Positions 16,552 to 25,426 of a stretch of DNA of 64,000 nucleotides are shown here, piece after piece. The translations under genes were made by a program, and so were the position numbers. Every line of letters starts with the position of its first letter. Within the stretch, counting starts at the first letter, position 1. This DNA is from Methylobacterium phyllostachyos (GTDB taxonomy: Bacteria; Pseudomonadota; Alphaproteobacteria; Rhizobiales; Beijerinckiaceae), in assembly GCF_900103445.1 (NCBI RefSeq), contig NZ_FNHS01000004.1, positions 310,001 to 374,000 of the forward strand, read 5' to 3'. Under the pieces are notes generated by a model. That model saw only the letters and a program-made list of their open reading frames with translations. It made no database searches and was not told the DNA's origin.

Positions 16552-16728
16552 TCAGAGCGGGTTCGGGCCGCCGGCAGCGCGGGCCAGGGCGCAGCGGCGT
16601 GCGAAGGAGGTTTCGGCACCGGTGCGGACAGCGCGGGCGCAGGCGAACACCAGGGTGAGGAAGCCGGGATCACGATCGGCGGTCTCGGAGACCGGGCCGG
16701 GGATCCGGGAGGCGATGAGAGCGAGCAT
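16552..16728 (-). CDS. Possible 58-residue small protein
   Basis: The minus strand has an ATG at 16728 and a TGA at 16552-16554. The product begins MLALIASRIPGPVSETADRD and includes LTLVFACARAVRTGAETSFA. Third-codon positions are mostly G or C, as in the real genes around it. No family is recognised, and a chance frame cannot be excluded. It is about 110 bases upstream of the ialB-like gene on the same strand. Confidence 0.35.
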   Translation of the reverse strand: MLALIASRIPGPVSETADRDPGFLTLVFACARAVRTGAETSFARRCALARAAGGPNPL

Positions 16729-17100
16729 GACGGACTCCGACAGGGCTGTGGCTCGGACGCTTCCGGGCCCCTCGTTACGCGGCCGTCTTGGCGGCCTTGT
16801 TGCAACGCAATATGAGCGCTGCGATCAGAGCCGGCCACGGGTCGGAGCGCGGACGTTTCATGCGCTCAGATCATAGCCTTTGGGGTAGCACGTCAACGTT
16901 GTGTTTACGTCGCAATGCAGCGGATGGTTGACCGCGCCGGGGCGAGCCGCCATTGAGCCGCGTTCGGCGATGGCCCCATCGGCCGCGCCGCAGCGCGTGG
17001 GCGAAGCTGTCGCCGCAGTGTCACATGCGCGCCATAACCCGCCCGCTGGACAGACCGCACGGATGCCCACGGCGTCCGTCAGATCCTGAGGATATCCTGA
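16729..17100. other. Intergenic region upstream of homospermidine synthase
   Basis: About 370 bases. A short plus-strand open frame (16901-17089, 62 codons) could be a leader peptide but has no ribosome site I trust. Just before hss there is a GAGGA ribosome site 8 bases from the ATG. I find no riboswitch fold that I can name. Confidence 0.4.
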
Positions 17101-18546
17101 ATGACCGATCAGCCGACCCGTCACCCGATCCATGGCCGCATCAGCGGTCCCATCGTGATGATCGGCTTTGGCTCGATCGGTCGGGGCACCCTGCCCCTGA
17201 TCGAGCGCCATTTCGAGTACGACAAGGCCCGCTTCACGGTGATCGACCCGGTCGATACCCACCGGGCGCTGGCCGAGAAGCACGGCCTGCACTTCGAGAA
17301 GGTGGCGCTGACGCCCGAGAACTACCGCGCGGTTCTCACACCCCTGCTCACCGAGGGCGGCGGCCAGGGCTTCTGCGTGAACCTGTCGGTCGACACCTCG
17401 TCGCGCGCCATCATGGAACTCTGCCGCGAACTCGGCGCCCTCTACATCGACACGGTGGCGGAGCCCTGGCCGGGCTTCTACTTCGACAAGACCAAGAGCC
17501 AGGGCGACCGCACCAACTACGCGCTGCGCGAGGACATCCTCGACGCCCGCGCTCAGAAGCCCGGCGGCCCGACCGCAGTCTCGTGCTGCGGCGCCAATCC
17601 CGGCATGGTGTCGTGGTTCGTGAAGCAGGCGCTGCTCAACATCGCCCAGGATACCGGCCTGCAGCGGCCCGAGCCCAAGTCCCGGGCAGAATGGGCCGCG
17701 CTCATGAAGGATCTGGGCGTCAAGGGCGTCCACATCGCCGAGCGGGACACGCAGCGCGCCAAGAACCCGAAGCCGCGCGGCGTCTTCGTCAACACCTGGT
17801 CGGTCGAGGGCTTCGTCTCCGAGGGTAACCAGCCGGCCGAGCTCGGCTGGGGTACGCACGAGACCTGGAAGCCCGCCAATGCCCGCGAGCAGGAGAAGGG
17901 CTCGCGCTGCGCCATCTACCTGCTGCAGCCGGGCGCCGACACGCGGGTGCGCACCTGGGTGCCGACCGCCGGCTCCCAATTCGGCTTCCTCGTGACCCAC
18001 AACGAGGCGGTCTCGATCGCCGATTACTACACGGTGCAGGAGGGCGGGAATCCGGTGTTCCGGCCGACCTGCCACTACGCGTACCACCCGGCCGACGATG
18101 CGGTGCTGTCGCTCCACGAGATGTTCGGCAAGGCCGCCAAGGTGCAGGAGCAGCACCACATCCTCGACGAGACCGAGATCGTGGACGGCATCGACGAACT
18201 CGGCGTGCTGGTCTACGGCCACAAGAAGAATGCCTACTGGTACGGCTCGCAGCTCTCCATCGAGGAGACCCGGCGGATCGCCCCCTACCAGAACGCCACC
18301 GGCCTGCAGGTGACCTCGGCGGTGCTCGCCGGCATGGTCTGGGCGCTGGAGAACCCGGAGGCCGGCATCGTCGAGGCCGACGAGATGGATTTCCGCCGCT
18401 GCCTGGAGGTCCAGACCCCGTATCTCGGCCCGGTGGTGGGCGTGTACACGGACTGGACGCCGCTGACCGACCGCCCGGGCCTGTTCCCGGAGGACATCGA
18501 CACCAGCGACCCGTGGCAGTTCCGGAACGTGCTGGTGCACGGCTGA
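17101..18546 (+). CDS. hss: Homospermidine synthase
   Basis: An NAD-dependent enzyme that makes sym-homospermidine from two putrescines (or putrescine and spermidine), the main long polyamine of many alphaproteobacteria. It has 481 residues, the usual length. The Rossmann motif is GPIVMIGFGSIGRGTLPLIE near the N terminus. Other family marks are FCVNLSVDTSSRAIMELCRE, YIDTVAEPWPGFY, CGANPGMVSWFVKQAL and KKNAYWYGSQLSIEETRR. ATG 17101 has a GAGGA ribosome site. The gene stands alone and ends in a strong bidirectional hairpin. Confidence 0.96.
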   Translation: MTDQPTRHPIHGRISGPIVMIGFGSIGRGTLPLIERHFEYDKARFTVIDPVDTHRALAEKHGLHFEKVALTPENYRAVLTPLLTEGGGQGFCVNLSVDTSSRAIMELCRELGALYIDTVAEPWPGFYFDKTKSQGDRTNYALREDILDARAQKPGGPTAVSCCGANPGMVSWFVKQALLNIAQDTGLQRPEPKSRAEWAALMKDLGVKGVHIAERDTQRAKNPKPRGVFVNTWSVEGFVSEGNQPAELGWGTHETWKPANAREQEKGSRCAIYLLQPGADTRVRTWVPTAGSQFGFLVTHNEAVSIADYYTVQEGGNPVFRPTCHYAYHPADDAVLSLHEMFGKAAKVQEQHHILDETEIVDGIDELGVLVYGHKKNAYWYGSQLSIEETRRIAPYQNATGLQVTSAVLAGMVWALENPEAGIVEADEMDFRRCLEVQTPYLGPVVGVYTDWTPLTDRPGLFPEDIDTSDPWQFRNVLVHG

Positions 18547-18554
18547 GCGCAAAA

Positions 18555-18581
18555 GCCCTCCTCCCTTCCTGGGAGGAGGGC
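18555..18581. terminator. Bidirectional terminator between hss and the MetA-like gene
   Basis: A perfect 11-base inverted repeat (18555-18565 and 18571-18581) with loop TTCCT, between two convergent genes. Read on the minus strand the hairpin is followed by TTTT, a classic intrinsic terminator for the outer-membrane gene. It should also stop hss transcripts. Confidence 0.8.
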
Positions 18582-18591
18582 GCCGTCTGGC

Positions 18592-19473
18592 TCACTCCGC
18601 CTGACGCCGCGTCACCAACGTGCGGTTCGGCTCGACCTCGCCCCCATCCTGGTACAGCGGCACGATCGCCCGCAGCCAGCCGCGGGTTTCGCGCCCACCG
18701 TAGTTGCGCTGGACCACGTCCCGGGTGAGGTAGGCCTGCAGGTTCACCGGCCCGAAATTGTACCCGACGAGGCCGCCCACCGCGATCTGCCCCTGCGGCC
18801 GGTAGCTCCCGACACCCGTGGGCAGGTCGCTCGACCCGTAGGCGACCGCGCCGACCTGCCACTTGCCGAACTTCCGCGTCATCGTGAGATCAAGGTTCAG
18901 GTAGTCCGGATAGAGGGTCCCGGAGGGCGCGCGCGTGTCGAGGAAGACGCCGTAGAGCAGGTTCGCGGTGAGGTTCCAATCCTGGCCGGTGTAGCTCGCC
19001 GCGAATCGGTGGGTCAGCGAGGCCGATTGGGTCAGGAAGCGCGTCTGGATCGGCAGGTAGCCGCCGAACAGGTAGCTGACGCCGACATCACCGCCGAGAT
19101 CCCAGGCGAGCTGCGCGGCGAGGAGCTGCTGGCCGATCCCACTCTGGTAGGCCGCCCCGCGGCTGCTCGCCGCCGCGACGGGTTGCGTGAAGAAGAACTG
19201 AAGGCGGGCGTCGGCGACGTTCCAGGGTGTCGCCCAAGCGAAGGTCGGCAGGTTGACGTTCGTCGTCGAGTCACGCGGCAGCGTGCTGCGTGCTCCAAAG
19301 CTCGACAGGTTCACGAAATACAGACCAACCGGAAGCTGAGCGCCCACCGGTAAACCAACGGTTTGGCCCGGCTGGGCCGCAGAGCCGGCGCGTGCGGCCG
19401 TCGCGACCGGGGCACCCAAGATGGCAAGAGTCACCACCGCGATCCCACGTGACGTCAGGCTAAATCCGGCCAT
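18592..19473 (-). CDS. MetA-pathway-like outer-membrane protein (Phenol_MetA_deg family)
   Basis: A 293-residue outer-membrane beta-barrel candidate. It has a signal peptide (VVTLAILGAPVATAARA), and then alternating hydrophobic strands with aromatic girdles (GLYFVNLSSFGARST, LAWDLGGDVGVSYLFGGYLP, QIAVGGLVGYNFGPVNLQAY). This is the pattern of transporters annotated with phenol meta-degradation. The substrate is not known. It lies 240 bases beyond rhaK on the same strand, and a hairpin between them argues for separate transcription, although a role in rhamnoside uptake cannot be excluded. Confidence 0.7.
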   Translation of the reverse strand: MAGFSLTSRGIAVVTLAILGAPVATAARAGSAAQPGQTVGLPVGAQLPVGLYFVNLSSFGARSTLPRDSTTNVNLPTFAWATPWNVADARLQFFFTQPVAAASSRGAAYQSGIGQQLLAAQLAWDLGGDVGVSYLFGGYLPIQTRFLTQSASLTHRFAASYTGQDWNLTANLLYGVFLDTRAPSGTLYPDYLNLDLTMTRKFGKWQVGAVAYGSSDLPTGVGSYRPQGQIAVGGLVGYNFGPVNLQAYLTRDVVQRNYGGRETRGWLRAIVPLYQDGGEVEPNRTLVTRRQAE

Positions 19474-19490
19474 GAGATCCCCAGATCAGA

Positions 19491-19507
19491 GCCCCGTGAT
19501 TCGGGGC
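19491..19507 (-). terminator. Short hairpin downstream of rhaK
   Basis: Inverted repeat GCCCCG/CGGGGC with loop TGATT in the 240-base gap between rhaK and the MetA-like gene. It has no T-run in either direction, so it is only a weak candidate for the end of the rha transcript. Confidence 0.3.
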
Positions 19508-19712
19508 CGATCAGGGTTGGACGCCCATCTGGACCGCCAACATCCCGCCGTTACAGCCAAGCTGTGTGCAAGGACACGGGATCGACATGTTGGCGGACGG
19601 AGGCGGGACTAAAAGTCTGTTTCGCCGCAACGCTCGATTGTGAACCCCATCGGGCGGTGCTGCGCGGCAGCCCACTACGGATCGCGGGTGCGGCTCGGCG
19701 ACCCGCTGTCTT

Positions 19713-21158
19713 TCAGTGCGCTATCGATCCCCGGGTGAAAACCTCGTTCCGCCATCGGGCCGCATAGGCATCCAAGGCGGATCCGAGCCCGACCGTGCTT
19801 CTGAGGAGTCCCGGGCGGTACGTGTCCTCCGCACCGCCCGGCGCGAACAGCCGGGCGGCTCCGCCGCTCGTCCCGGTCCGGTGCGACGACGGGTGGACCG
19901 CCCGGCCAGTGAGACGCGCCAGAGCCGCGCCGTAGAGCCCGTTGCGGGCGAACGGCCCCTCCACGAAGATCGGCCCGTCCGCGCCGAGCCGGTCGAGGCA
20001 GGTTGCGGTCATCAGGGCGGCGTAGAGGCTGGCTGCGGCCGTGCGCGCGGCGGGCGTCAGGCTGTCCGGGTCATGCGACCACGCGCCGACCGCCTCCGGG
20101 AACGGGCCGCTGCCGCGGGCGAAGCCGGGCAGCGCCATGACGCCACGCGCCAAGACCGTGGCGAGGGTGTCGGGGTCCGGCTCGACCGCCGGGCCGCCGA
20201 TCAGGTGGTCGAATTCCCGGCCGCCCATGAAGCGCGCCGCCGGCACGGGCCGGCCGTAGGCATCGACATTCGCCAGCATGTCGCGCCCGGCATCGAGCCG
20301 GTCCAGGGCGCCGCCGACCGCGAAGGCGATGATCCACGTCCCCGTCGAGAGGATCGTCCGCGGCTCCGCGCTTCCCTGGATGTAGGGCAGCAGGGAGGCG
20401 TTGGAATCGTGCAGCCCGCAGGCGACCGGCACGGTGCGGCCGAGGCCGACCCGGTCGGCAAGGTCGGGACGCACGGTGCCGAGCACGTCGAAGGCGGAGC
20501 GCACCGGCGCCATCAGGCGGCCCCAGCCCATCCGGTCCACAAGGCTGGAGAATCGCCCCTGCCCGGGCGCCCAGAGGTCTGTATGGCACCCCAGGGAGGT
20601 CGGCTCGGTGGCGGCGACGCCCGTGAGGCGCCAAGCCCAGAATTGCGGATAGGTGACGAAGTGCGTTGCGCGGGCAAAGGCCTCGGGAAAACACCGCGCC
20701 TGCCAGAACAGCTGCGCCCCCAGGTTCAGCCCGCCGGGCAGCCGTGGGGAAAAACTCTCCGCGAAGGCCGGGCGGACCTGGGCGTAATCCGCATCGACGG
20801 CGTCGGGGCCGTCATGCTCGTAGTCGAGCACCGGCAGGACGAGGCCCTCCGGCCCGATCAGCGCGCCGGTGGCGCCGTGCGTGGTGATCGACACGGCGTC
20901 GATCCCGACGGCGGCCGTCGCATCCGCGAGGGCATCGACGAGGAAGGCCTCGATCATCGCGACGTCGGCATGCGGATAGGGGCCGTCGCGCCGGATCGTG
21001 TTCGGCACCGTCCGGACCCAGATCTCGTCGCGCGTCGCGGCATCAACGACAACCAGCTTGACGTTGGTCTTGCCGACATCGAGCACCGCGATCCTGCGGG
21101 GCACAGGCGCCGCCTCAGTCGACGGATTCAGGGCGGGGGCCGTCGTCGCGGTAATCAT
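19713..21158 (-). CDS. rhaK: Rhamnulokinase, FGGY family (RhaK)
   Basis: A 481-residue FGGY sugar kinase that phosphorylates L-rhamnulose to L-rhamnulose 1-phosphate. The N-terminal phosphate loop is [18 protein letters not shown]; further marks are [34 protein letters not shown] and [18 protein letters not shown] 21158 is chosen because it starts just before the kinase domain and overlaps the rhaU stop as ATGA. It is the last gene of the rhaRSTPQUK string. In Rhizobium leguminosarum the homologous RhaK is also needed for activity of the rhamnose ABC transporter, which may hold here. Confidence 0.9.
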   Translation of the reverse strand: MITATTAPALNPSTEAAPVPRRIAVLDVGKTNVKLVVVDAATRDEIWVRTVPNTIRRDGPYPHADVAMIEAFLVDALADATAAVGIDAVSITTHGATGALIGPEGLVLPVLDYEHDGPDAVDADYAQVRPAFAESFSPRLPGGLNLGAQLFWQARCFPEAFARATHFVTYPQFWAWRLTGVAATEPTSLGCHTDLWAPGQGRFSSLVDRMGWGRLMAPVRSAFDVLGTVRPDLADRVGLGRTVPVACGLHDSNASLLPYIQGSAEPRTILSTGTWIIAFAVGGALDRLDAGRDMLANVDAYGRPVPAARFMGGREFDHLIGGPAVEPDPDTLATVLARGVMALPGFARGSGPFPEAVGAWSHDPDSLTPAARTAAASLYAALMTATCLDRLGADGPIFVEGPFARNGLYGAALARLTGRAVHPSSHRTGTSGGAARLFAPGGAEDTYRPGLLRSTVGLGSALDAYAARWRNEVFTRGSIAH

Positions 21159-21496
21159 GGCAGGTGGAACAGCGTCTGGAGCGGCAGGACCACCGGGGCG
21201 TTCGACGGCTCGGTCTCCATGAGGTCGGCCATGTGGGCCCACCAGCGGCGCATGACCGGGTGTTCCGGAAGCGCCGCCATGCCGTGGTCGCGCCGCCGCC
21301 ACAGCACGGCGAAGAGCAGGTTCGTCCCCGGCTCGAGGTGGATCGAGTAATCGGCCACCCCCGCCTGCCGCAACAGGTCCGCCAGTTCGGGCCAGAGCGC
21401 GTCGTGGCGTTCGCGATAGGCGTCCGCGCAGCCCGGCCGGAGCCGCATCGCGAAGGCGTGTTTTTCGTAAATCGCGGGGTCGAACGGGCCGATCAT
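21155..21496 (-). CDS. rhaU: L-rhamnose mutarotase (RhaU/RhaM)
   Basis: A 113-residue dimeric-barrel mutarotase that interconverts the alpha and beta anomers of L-rhamnose. It shows the family signature [25 protein letters not shown], followed by [17 protein letters not shown] and WWAHMADLM. The ATG overlaps the rhaQ stop, and its TGA overlaps the rhaK start. The E. coli homologue is called rhaM; the Rhizobium name rhaU matches this gene order. Confidence 0.93.
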   Translation of the reverse strand: MIGPFDPAIYEKHAFAMRLRPGCADAYRERHDALWPELADLLRQAGVADYSIHLEPGTNLLFAVLWRRRDHGMAALPEHPVMRRWWAHMADLMETEPSNAPVVLPLQTLFHLP

Positions 21497-22500
21497 GGCC
21501 GCCTCCGGGCGGCGAGGATACGGCCTGCCAGGATCGGCAGCGCGATGGTGCCGATCAGCATCGCGCCGATGACGATCGACATGATGATGCCCGGCACGTT
21601 GAGCAGACCGAGCCCGTAGGTGACGAGGCCCAGCACGAAGGCCGCCAGGACAACCCCGGGGATCGTGCCCGACCCGCCCTGGATGCTGACGCCGCCCAGC
21701 ACCACGATGGTCACCACGTCGAGTTCCCAGCCCAGCGCGATCGACGGCCGGGTCGAGCCGAGCCGGCTCGTCAGCATCACGGTCGCCAGCCCCGCGGCGA
21801 GCCCGGTGAGGAGGAACAGGATCAGCCGGATACGGTCGACTGCGAGGCCCGAGAAGCGCGCCGCGAAGGCGTTGTTGCCGATCGCCCGCACGGCCCGGCC
21901 GAATACAGTCCGGTGCAGCACCAGCCCGGCGAGCGCCGCCAGAACGAGGAAGCAGGCGAACTCGAAGGACAAAGCCTGCCAGACATAGCCCTGGCCGAAC
22001 CAGCCGAAGGAGGCCGGGTAATCCTTCAGCACCCCGTCGCCCAGCGCGAGGTAGCTCAGGCCCCGGTAGAGGCTCATCGTGCCGATCGTCGCCATGATCG
22101 AGGGCAGGCCGAGCCGGGTGATCAGCACGCCGTTGACGAGGCCGCAGGCCGCCCCGACGCCGAGCCCGACCGCCACCAGGGCCGGCGTGCCGAAACCGGC
22201 AGACGCGGCCTCGCCCATGGCGGTGGAGGCGAGCGCGATGGTGCCGCTCACCGACAGGTCGATCTCCCCGGCCATCACCACGAAGGCGAGGGCCAGCGCG
22301 ATGATCGCCTTCTCGGTGAAGTTGAACGTGGCGTCCGACAGGTTCCAGATGTCGAGGAAGTACGGCGAGGCAAGCGCATTGGCGAAAAAAATCGCCGCGG
22401 AGAGCGCCAGGAGCAACGTCTCCCAGCGGATGGCGGAGCGCCCGATCGGTCCCAGGAGGCGGTCCGGGATGACCCGGGCGGTGGTCTGTTGCAGCGCCAT
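21493..22500 (-). CDS. rhaQ: Rhamnose ABC transporter permease RhaQ
   Basis: A 335-residue inner-membrane permease of the BPD_transp_2 (sugar, RbsC-like) family with about nine to ten hydrophobic segments. The cytoplasmic N terminus is followed by [20 protein letters not shown]. The conserved ATPase-contact region is [20 protein letters not shown]. It pairs with RhaP, the permease encoded 4 bases upstream, as the heterodimeric channel. ATG 22500; the stop overlaps rhaU. Confidence 0.92.
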   Translation of the reverse strand: MALQQTTARVIPDRLLGPIGRSAIRWETLLLALSAAIFFANALASPYFLDIWNLSDATFNFTEKAIIALALAFVVMAGEIDLSVSGTIALASTAMGEAASAGFGTPALVAVGLGVGAACGLVNGVLITRLGLPSIMATIGTMSLYRGLSYLALGDGVLKDYPASFGWFGQGYVWQALSFEFACFLVLAALAGLVLHRTVFGRAVRAIGNNAFAARFSGLAVDRIRLILFLLTGLAAGLATVMLTSRLGSTRPSIALGWELDVVTIVVLGGVSIQGGSGTIPGVVLAAFVLGLVTYGLGLLNVPGIIMSIVIGAMLIGTIALPILAGRILAARRRP

Positions 22501-22504
22501 GGCC

Positions 22505-23530
22505 TCACTCCGCCGCTTGCGGGCCGACCGGCCGCAGGATGATGCGGCCGCGACGGCGCTCGGCGCGCGTGTTCAGGGCCACCGCCGCGATGATGATCGT
22601 CCCGGAGATCGCCATCTGGGCGAAGGGCGAGACGTTCACCACCGGCAGCGCGTTCTTGATCGTGCCGAGGAACAGGCTGCCCAGGACGGCGCCGGGGACC
22701 GACCCGATCCCGCCCGAGATCGACACCCCGCCGATGACGCAGGCCGCGATCACGTCGAGCTCGAATCCGGAAGCCAGATCGACATACGCGACGGCGTAGC
22801 GGGCGACCCACAGGTAGCCGCAGAGCCCCGACAGGAGGCCCGAGAAGCAGAAGGCGAGGAAGCGGGAGCGGCCCGGATCGATCCCCGCATAGGCGGCGGC
22901 GGTCGGGTTGCCGCCGACCGCGAACCAGCCCCGGCCCGCAGCCGTGCGGCCGAGCACGAGTGAGGCCGCCGCCACGACGGCGATCGCAATCCAGCTGAGC
23001 ACCGGCACCCCGAGCCATTCGGCCCGGGGGAGCGCCAGGAAGGCCGGCGAGAACTGGAAGCTGTTGATCCAGGCGCCGCCCGACAGCACGAAGGCGAAGC
23101 CGCGATAGATGGTGAGCGTCCCGAGCGTCACCACGATCGGCGGCATCCCGAGGCGCCAGACCAGAAGCCCGTTGAAGGCGCCGAGCAGCAGGCCCAGCAC
23201 CGGGGCCGCCAGGATGGTCAGCCCGAGCGGCAGGACGTGATGGGCGTCGATCAGCGCCACCGCCATGCCGGTGAGCGCCACGTTGGCGGCCACCGACAGG
23301 TCCACCGACCGGGTCAGCAGCACGGCGGCTTGGCCCTGCGCCATGATGATCAGGATGGCGCTGTCGTTGAACACAGCGCCGAGGCTCGACGCGGTGACGA
23401 AGGCCGGGAACCGGAGCGCGATCGCGGCCAGCAGCAGCACGAGGGCGGCGGCCAGCAGGGTCTCGCGGCGCAGGACAAGCCCGCGCAGGTCGAGGTCGTC
23501 GGCGAGGCCGGGGGGCACGGGCGCGCTCAT
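22505..23530 (-). CDS. rhaP: Rhamnose ABC transporter permease RhaP
   Basis: A 341-residue permease of the same BPD_transp_2 family as RhaQ. Typical elements are LLAAALVLLLAAIALRFPAF, LSVAANVALTGMAVALI and the coupling loop LASGFELDVIAACVIGGVSI. Its start overlaps the rhaT stop as ATGA, and rhaQ follows 4 bases after its own stop, so ATPase and both permeases are made in step. Substrate assignment rests on the rha gene context. Confidence 0.92.
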   Translation of the reverse strand: MSAPVPPGLADDLDLRGLVLRRETLLAAALVLLLAAIALRFPAFVTASSLGAVFNDSAILIIMAQGQAAVLLTRSVDLSVAANVALTGMAVALIDAHHVLPLGLTILAAPVLGLLLGAFNGLLVWRLGMPPIVVTLGTLTIYRGFAFVLSGGAWINSFQFSPAFLALPRAEWLGVPVLSWIAIAVVAAASLVLGRTAAGRGWFAVGGNPTAAAYAGIDPGRSRFLAFCFSGLLSGLCGYLWVARYAVAYVDLASGFELDVIAACVIGGVSISGGIGSVPGAVLGSLFLGTIKNALPVVNVSPFAQMAISGTIIIAAVALNTRAERRRGRIILRPVGPQAAE

Positions 23531-25089
23531 GGCTGGTCGCTCCGGGCCTGAATGTTGCCGGTGGCGGCCGCCACCAGGGTCTCGGCAGTGAGGCCCGCGC
23601 GCTCGAACAGGCCGGCCATCCGGCCCTCGCGCATGACCATCACGCGGTCGGCCATGCCGAGGATCTCCGGCAGCTCGGACGAGACCATCAGCACGGCGAG
23701 CCCCTGGCCGGCCAACTCGCTCATGAAGGCGTGGACGGCGGCCTTCGAGCCGATGTCGATGCCCTTGGTCGGCTCATCGAGGATGACGACCTTGGGTCCG
23801 GCCGCGAGCCACTTGCCGATCACGACCTTCTGCTGGTTACCGCCCGACAGGGTGCCGACCGGCTGCGCCAGCGAGGCCGCGCGCAGGTCCAGGCGCTCCG
23901 CGTAATGGCGGGCGAGCCGGAACTCCTCGGCCGACCGGATGAAGCCGTGCCGCGACACGGCGCCGAGGCAGGCCAGGGTCACGTTCTCGAAGACCGGCAT
24001 CGCCAGCACGGCGCCGTGGCGCCCGCGCTCCTCCGGCACGTAGACGATACCGGCGCGCACCGCATCCGCCGGGGAGCGGATCGCCACGCGGCGGCCCTCG
24101 ACCGCGATCGTCCCGGCCGAGGGCGTGGTGGCGCCGAACAGGGCCTGGCACAGCTCGGAACGGCCGGCACCGACGAGGCCGTAGAGCCCCAGGATCTCGC
24201 CGCGGCGCAGGGTGAAGCTGATGGCGTCGAACTCGGTCGGGTGGCACAGGCCCGACACCTCCAGCACCGGCTCGCCGAGAGTCGCGGGGACCTTGGGGAA
24301 AACCTGATCGACGCTGCGCCCGACCATCAGGCGCACGAGCTCGTCGTGCGTGGCCTCGTCCATGCGGCCGGCGCCGACCGAGCGGCCGTCGCGGAACACC
24401 GTGTAGTCGTCGGCGATCCGATACAGCTCCTCGAACTTGTGGCTGATGAACAGGATCGCCTTGCCCTGGCCCTTGAGGCGCTCGATCACCCGGGCGAGGT
24501 CGTCCACCTCCTTGTGGGAGAGCGCGGCGGTCGGCTCGTCCATGATGACGATCTCGCTGTCGATCGACAGGGCGCGGGCGATCGCCACGAGGTGCCGCTG
24601 GGCGATGGACAGGTCCCGCAGCCGGGTCCAGGGCCGGATCGGCGCGTCGAGCCCGTAGAGCAGGGCGGTCGCCCGCGCCCGCATGGCCGACCAGTCGACG
24701 AAGCCGAGGCGCGTCTTTGGGGCGTGGCCGAGATAGATGTTCTCCGCCACCGTGAGTTCGTCGAACAGCGCGGTCTCCTGGTGGATGGCGGTGATCCGGG
24801 CGTCCTGCGCGTCCTGGGGCGACGCGAAGCTGACCGGCCTGCCGCCGACCCGGATCTCGCCGGCATCGGGGCGGTGGATGCCGGTGAGGATCTTGACCAG
24901 CGTCGACTTGCCGGCGCCGTTCTCGCCGATCAGCGCGGTGACGCGGCCGGGGCGCAGCACGAGGTCGACGCCGTCGAGGGCGCGCACGCCGGGGAAGTGC
25001 TTGACGATGCCGCGCAGTTCGAGGCGCGGCGGCGGGAGCGCGGCCGGTTCGGCGTCGGACGGGTGGTTGATCTGCAGGGCGCCGGACAT
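23527..25089 (-). CDS. rhaT: Rhamnose ABC transporter ATPase RhaT (double ATP-binding cassette)
   Basis: A 520-residue fused ATPase of the RbsA type that powers rhamnose import. Cassette 1 has Walker A GENGAGKSTLVKILTG and Walker B IVIMDEPTAALSHKE. Cassette 2 has the degenerate P-loop GLVGAGRSELCQALFG usual in this family, a proper signature LSGGNQQKVVIGKWLA and Walker B VVILDEPTKGIDIGSK. ATG 25089 is chosen over a start 19 codons upstream because it has an AGGGAG ribosome site and the usual N-terminal spacing. It is separated from rhaS by 337 bases that hold a large palindromic repeat. Confidence 0.93.
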   Translation of the reverse strand: MSGALQINHPSDAEPAALPPPRLELRGIVKHFPGVRALDGVDLVLRPGRVTALIGENGAGKSTLVKILTGIHRPDAGEIRVGGRPVSFASPQDAQDARITAIHQETALFDELTVAENIYLGHAPKTRLGFVDWSAMRARATALLYGLDAPIRPWTRLRDLSIAQRHLVAIARALSIDSEIVIMDEPTAALSHKEVDDLARVIERLKGQGKAILFISHKFEELYRIADDYTVFRDGRSVGAGRMDEATHDELVRLMVGRSVDQVFPKVPATLGEPVLEVSGLCHPTEFDAISFTLRRGEILGLYGLVGAGRSELCQALFGATTPSAGTIAVEGRRVAIRSPADAVRAGIVYVPEERGRHGAVLAMPVFENVTLACLGAVSRHGFIRSAEEFRLARHYAERLDLRAASLAQPVGTLSGGNQQKVVIGKWLAAGPKVVILDEPTKGIDIGSKAAVHAFMSELAGQGLAVLMVSSELPEILGMADRVMVMREGRMAGLFERAGLTAETLVAAATGNIQARSDQP

Positions 25090-25231
25090 GGCGTGTCGCT
25101 CCCTTGTTTGGATTGGGGCCCGCGCACGGGGATCGCGCGCGGGCATCCGGCAGGCCCCGTTCGGCGTGAGGCGCCCGGGGTCTTGGATCTGCCGTGGTTT
25201 TCATCGCCGCGCCGCTCGGGGGCGGCGTACT

Positions 25232-25341
25232 CTCCTCCCCCTTGTGGGGAGGAGTTGGAGGTGGGGGTGGCGCAGGATCGAGCGATGCGGTGCCGTCTGC
25301 ACCACCCCCACCCCTGCCCCCTCCCCACAAGGGGGAGGGGA
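25232..25341. repeat. Large composite palindromic repeat (BIME/REP-like) between rhaS and rhaT
   Basis: Two arms of about 40 bases in inverted orientation (25232-25270 and 25301-25341) with a 30-base centre. Each arm itself contains a shorter palindrome built around CCCCTTGTGGGG-type sequence. It lies in the rhaS-rhaT gap of the operon, where such elements often stabilise the upstream mRNA or cause partial termination. A related but divergent element occurs near 44438-44617. The remaining bases of the 25090-25426 gap hold no gene that I can support. Confidence 0.8.
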
Positions 25342-25426
25342 AAAGCGCTTCTGCTTTAGCGTGTTGGCGCCAGCCTCGGTCGCGGACCGTTCACAGCGGT
25401 GCGCCCTGCGGCAAGGACCAGCTTTG

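Noticed and set aside
19716..21350. A 544-codon plus-strand frame opposite rhaK
   Set aside because: rhaK and rhaU are clearly conserved on the minus strand and overlap in operon fashion.
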